From NCBI GenBank assembly GCA_002450905.1, contig DKAT01000002.1:86496-112453 (forward strand): a stretch of DNA of 25,958 bases, written 5' to 3'. The translations under genes and the position numbers were made by a program. Of this stretch, positions 23,021 through 25,958 are shown in pieces. Source of the DNA: Spirochaetia bacterium UBA6919 (GTDB lineage: Bacteria; Spirochaetota; UBA6919). The first letter of the stretch is position 1; the number at the start of each line of letters is the position of its first letter. A model generated the notes under the pieces. The model had not been told where the DNA came from. It saw nothing but the letters and a program-made list of their open reading frames with translations, and ran no database searches.

Positions 23021-24424
23021 TTAACACTTAGATTGGAGTACATTATTTTGAAAATCAGTTGGTGGTACAGGATATTTCCCATTAAAACAGGCAAGACAGT
23101 AATCTGAAGAATCTTTTCCCATAACGCTCAGCAAACCGTCTATACTGAGATAATGAACTGAATCAGCACCCAGATATTTTTTAATCTCCTGGATATTATT
23201 CTCATACTTTGCAGCGATCAACTCTTCTCTATTGGGGGTATCAATACCATAGAAACAAGGGTAGTTGATTGGAGGGGAGCTGACAAGCAAATGGATTTCC
23301 TTAGCCCCTGCGTTTTTGAGCATTTTCACGATTTCTTTGCTGGTAGTCCCTCTGACAATGGAATCATCGACTATTACAACTCGTTTTCCTTTGATCATTT
23401 CAGAAACAGGACTCAATTTAATGCGGACTTTAGAGCTTCTGAAGAAACTATCAGGCTGGATGAAAGTACGTCCTACGTAATGATTTCTTAATAAACCCAT
23501 ATCGTAAGGGATTTTTGATGCTTCTGAATATCCAATGGCGGCAGGGATACCAGAATCTGGGATTGGGATTACTAAATCTGCTTCTACAGAATGTTCCTTT
23601 GCTAAAATCCTTCCGAACTCCTTTCGGGTTAGATAAACACTTTTTCCAAATACAATGCTATCAGGTCTGGAGAGATAAATTAACTCAAAGATACACATGG
23701 ATCTTTTTTGAGGCTGATCTAAAGGATAACTGGATAAGCCATTTTTATCTATGACAACCATTTCATTGGGTTCAACAGGACGGATATATTGGGCACCAAT
23801 TTGTTCAAGGGCACAGCTTTCAGAAGCAATACAGTAGGAATTTCCAATGGTACCTATACACAATGGCCGGAATGCAGAAGGATCTCGCACTCCGATGACT
23901 TCATTTTCAGTCATCAAAACAAGGGAATAGGCGCCTTTAACAAATTTGAGTGCTTCCTTCAGGGCTTCACGGATATTTGGCTCTTTGGATCGGGCTATTA
24001 GATGGACTATTACTTCGGAGTCTACGGTGGATTGGAATATAGATCCTTCTTCTTCTAATTTTATTTTGATTTCCTGAGCATTTACGATATTTCCATTATG
24101 GGCTACTGCCATATTTCCTTTCTTGTATTGAACAACTACAGGCTGTGCATTTTCAATTCTTGATTCACCCGAAGTTGAGTATCTTACATGACCTACTGCC
24201 AAAGTTCCTTTTAAATTATTCAGGTTATCTTCATTAAAAACCCTTTGGACTAGACCCATTCCTTTATGAAAGGTAAAATTATTATTATCAGAAACTGCGA
24301 TACCAGCACTTTCTTGTCCACGATGCTGGAGGGCATAGAGTCCTAAATAAGCGGCTTGAGCGACATCTATTTCAGTGGAGTATATACCAAATATACCACA
24401 TTGATCAAAGAACTTATCTTCCAT
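23021..24424 (-). CDS. purF: Amidophosphoribosyltransferase
   Basis: The protein has 467 aa. An 8-residue propeptide (MEDKFFDQ) precedes the catalytic nucleophile Cys 9 (CGIFG), as in processed PurF enzymes. GLYALQHRGQESAGIA and HNGNIVN mark the glutaminase domain. The phosphoribosyltransferase domain has the PRPP loop VVIVDDSIVRGTT (349-361). Cysteines 244, 390, 443 and 446 match the [4Fe-4S] ligands of the Bacillus-type enzyme. It makes phosphoribosylamine from PRPP and glutamine, the first committed step of purine synthesis. There is no clear Shine-Dalgarno before the ATG. No other purine gene is adjacent. Confidence 0.97.
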   Translation of the reverse strand: MEDKFFDQCGIFGIYSTEIDVAQAAYLGLYALQHRGQESAGIAVSDNNNFTFHKGMGLVQRVFNEDNLNNLKGTLAVGHVRYSTSGESRIENAQPVVVQYKKGNMAVAHNGNIVNAQEIKIKLEEEGSIFQSTVDSEVIVHLIARSKEPNIREALKEALKFVKGAYSLVLMTENEVIGVRDPSAFRPLCIGTIGNSYCIASESCALEQIGAQYIRPVEPNEMVVIDKNGLSSYPLDQPQKRSMCIFELIYLSRPDSIVFGKSVYLTRKEFGRILAKEHSVEADLVIPIPDSGIPAAIGYSEASKIPYDMGLLRNHYVGRTFIQPDSFFRSSKVRIKLSPVSEMIKGKRVVIVDDSIVRGTTSKEIVKMLKNAGAKEIHLLVSSPPINYPCFYGIDTPNREELIAAKYENNIQEIKKYLGADSVHYLSIDGLLSVMGKDSSDYCLACFNGKYPVPPTDFQNNVLQSKC

Positions 24425-24604
24425 TTGAAACCATATTTTTAATAATTTTTAAGATTCAGAATACGTATTTCATGATTAGTATAAAAATAATACATTTATC
24501 CCTTAGAGGACAGCCTTTTCATATAATCACGAAAAATGATTTTAATTTTGTTAATATACGGTGTAATTAACGGGATGGTTTTATTGAATATTTACTGGAG
24601 ATAA

Positions 24605-25924
24605 CTATATTTTTTTATTCTGGTAAAAATGATTTAGGAGTCGATCGTTCATTGACTGGAAGCTTTCTTCGTCGATGAAATTGTTATCATCAGTTTTCAT
24701 TGTTCTTTCAAGAGTATTCCCCAGGAAATCCTTTAATTTAGAAAGAGATTCCTGGGCTAGTAAACTTGGATCGGAGAGTAGAAGATTTACTTCTTGTAAG
24801 GATAAATTCATTTTATCTTTCATATCATTGAGAGATAGTTTTTGTTCTTTCATTTTATTGAATAACTGGTCTTTTATAGAAGGAGAAGAATGAGAAAAGA
24901 CGTATTGATCATGAAAAAGATGGTGAATGGTTCTTAGCATATTGTCTAGATAATGATCACCGGTGGTTATGGAGTTTCTTGTGGTGATAGATATTGAATC
25001 ATTATCAAGACTATCAATAAATTGGATCAGATCATTTTGTTCGATATACATAGGTTCCCCCTTACGAAATAATAATTCACGCTGGTTTAACAAGGATAAT
25101 ATATTAAAAATACCTGTTCTTAAAAGGATTTTTACATCTTCTACAGGCTTATTCAATTGACTGGATATGTCATCAATTGATTTTTTAGAGAAGAAAAATA
25201 GTTCTAGTATATTCCGCAGTTCTTTGTCCTGGATATTATCTATGACGTCCTGTTTCAGGGCAAAGGATTCCTGTTTTGCGAAATGTTGAATATCTTCCAA
25301 ATCAAATGGGATTGCTTTTTTTGATTCAATGATCTTTTCTTTAAGCTCCATGACAGCACGATAAACCCACGTTGAAAATAGATTATGGTCACAATCAAGG
25401 ATTTTAGCAATTTCGACGACGCTAAGTTTGAATGGAAGACATAATTTTAATATTATAGCATTTCGATGCTCCTCTTTTTTTATGGAGAGGACGATATCTC
25501 TGAAAAAATCCCTGATTTCATTTTTCATAAGAGATAACATTGCATTCAAATCATCGGATTTTGTGTAGTGAATATTTTTGAAACCATCATTTTTAGGATC
25601 ATCAAAGGAATTGATATTGCGGTCACGACGTTTTCTGGTTCTTTTGTAACTGGAAAAATATCTCATGAGTACCATTTGCTTGATATAATTGATGAACTTC
25701 TGCTGGGATCGATCGAATTTTTGTATGGCTTTTTCAAAGTCCCGAGAAAAATAATCCTGTAAAACATCCTCAGCGTCTTCTATAGATGATTTTTTATTCA
25801 ATAGAAATTTTAACATATCCCGATGGCATGCCGTAAACAATTTTCGAAATACTTCATCGGAAGCTGTTTTTTTATATTCATCAACAAGTTCTTCGATATT
25901 TATATCCTGGAACGATTCTTTCAT
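24605..25924 (-). CDS. Sigma-70-family protein with long C-terminal extension bearing extra HTH segments
   Basis: The 439-aa protein is more than twice the length of an ECF sigma factor. Residues about 20-100 resemble region 2: EVFRKLFTACHRDMLKFLL, EDAEDVLQDYF and the basic SSYKRTRKRRDR. Residues about 163-197 resemble region 4: LSVVEIAKILDCDHNLFSTWVYRAVMELKEKI. Two more helix-turn-helix-like segments follow, SIDDISSQLNKPVEDVKILL (249-268) and LSLNDMKDKMNLSLQEVNLLL (363-383), the latter like Xre-type regulators. No transmembrane or anti-sigma domain and no neighbouring anti-sigma gene is seen. It is probably an alternative sigma factor whose activity is set by its own extension; a sigma-like DNA-binding regulator is the alternative. 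The start is the ATG at 25924 with a weak ribosome-binding site. Confidence 0.7.
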   Translation of the reverse strand: MKESFQDINIEELVDEYKKTASDEVFRKLFTACHRDMLKFLLNKKSSIEDAEDVLQDYFSRDFEKAIQKFDRSQQKFINYIKQMVLMRYFSSYKRTRKRRDRNINSFDDPKNDGFKNIHYTKSDDLNAMLSLMKNEIRDFFRDIVLSIKKEEHRNAIILKLCLPFKLSVVEIAKILDCDHNLFSTWVYRAVMELKEKIIESKKAIPFDLEDIQHFAKQESFALKQDVIDNIQDKELRNILELFFFSKKSIDDISSQLNKPVEDVKILLRTGIFNILSLLNQRELLFRKGEPMYIEQNDLIQFIDSLDNDSISITTRNSITTGDHYLDNMLRTIHHLFHDQYVFSHSSPSIKDQLFNKMKEQKLSLNDMKDKMNLSLQEVNLLLSDPSLLAQESLSKLKDFLGNTLERTMKTDDNNFIDEESFQSMNDRLLNHFYQNKKI

Positions 25925-25958
25925 CCTAATTACCCTATTTATTAAGATACCATATTTA

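Overview
The window is a low-GC (by eye roughly one third G+C) bacterial chromosome segment with no tRNA, rRNA, CRISPR array, transposase or phage gene that I can see. The organism is a diderm: it has a lipoprotein-export permease (LolC/E type), a membrane-anchored SurA/PpiD-like periplasmic chaperone and an outer-membrane beta-barrel protein. It also has a multi-subunit 2-oxoacid:ferredoxin oxidoreductase with a dicluster ferredoxin, and a PurF with Fe-S ligand cysteines, which points to an anaerobic life. Two lipoprotein signal peptides end in the same loose lipobox, Ser-Ile-Ser-Cys, as is common in spirochaetes. A spirochaete-like lineage is my best but weak guess, because no single gene fixes the taxon.

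Layout. 1-873: 5' part of a LolC/E-type permease (minus strand, runs off the left edge). 1298-5121: five-gene oxidoreductase operon (an acetyl-CoA-synthase-epsilon-like subunit, alpha, beta, gamma, ferredoxin), with a long inverted repeat in the 157-nt gap before the gamma gene. 5314-5661: DsrE-family protein with its own extended -10 promoter. 5806-7836: RecQ helicase with a C-terminal phosphoribosyltransferase domain. 7968-10639: SurA/PpiD-like protein, beta-barrel protein and a 60-codon ORF, almost abutting. 10640-10856: a row of stem-loops between convergent genes. 10857-11361: a frameshifted lipoprotein gene. 11580-11663: remnant of an AraC-type regulator.

11790-16377 (minus strand) is the most distinctive block: ketoreductase, NodB-type deacetylase, family 2 glycosyltransferase, ketosynthase and a Cys-less ketosynthase partner (chain-length-factor type). 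This combination resembles part of an aryl-polyene-type fatty-acid/polyketide locus. The deacetylase and glycosyltransferase suggest that the acyl product is attached to, or modified with, a sugar at the envelope. Acyl carrier protein, dehydratase, thioesterase and activating ligase genes are not in the window.

16616-18007: APC-superfamily amino-acid permease with a palindrome inside its predicted promoter. 18013-19620 (minus): a P-loop kinase-like protein, probably leaderless, followed by a gluzincin-like lipoprotein metallopeptidase. 19776-20246: an unrecognised secreted protein. 20248-25924 (minus): housekeeping genes gatB and purF, a membrane-anchored TPR protein, and an unusual sigma-70-like protein with two extra helix-turn-helix segments.

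Most genes are conventional. The places most worth a second look are the partial polyene-type locus with its triple ribosome-binding-site repeat and homopolymeric G tracts, the long inverted repeat inside the oxidoreductase operon, and the multi-HTH sigma-like protein.
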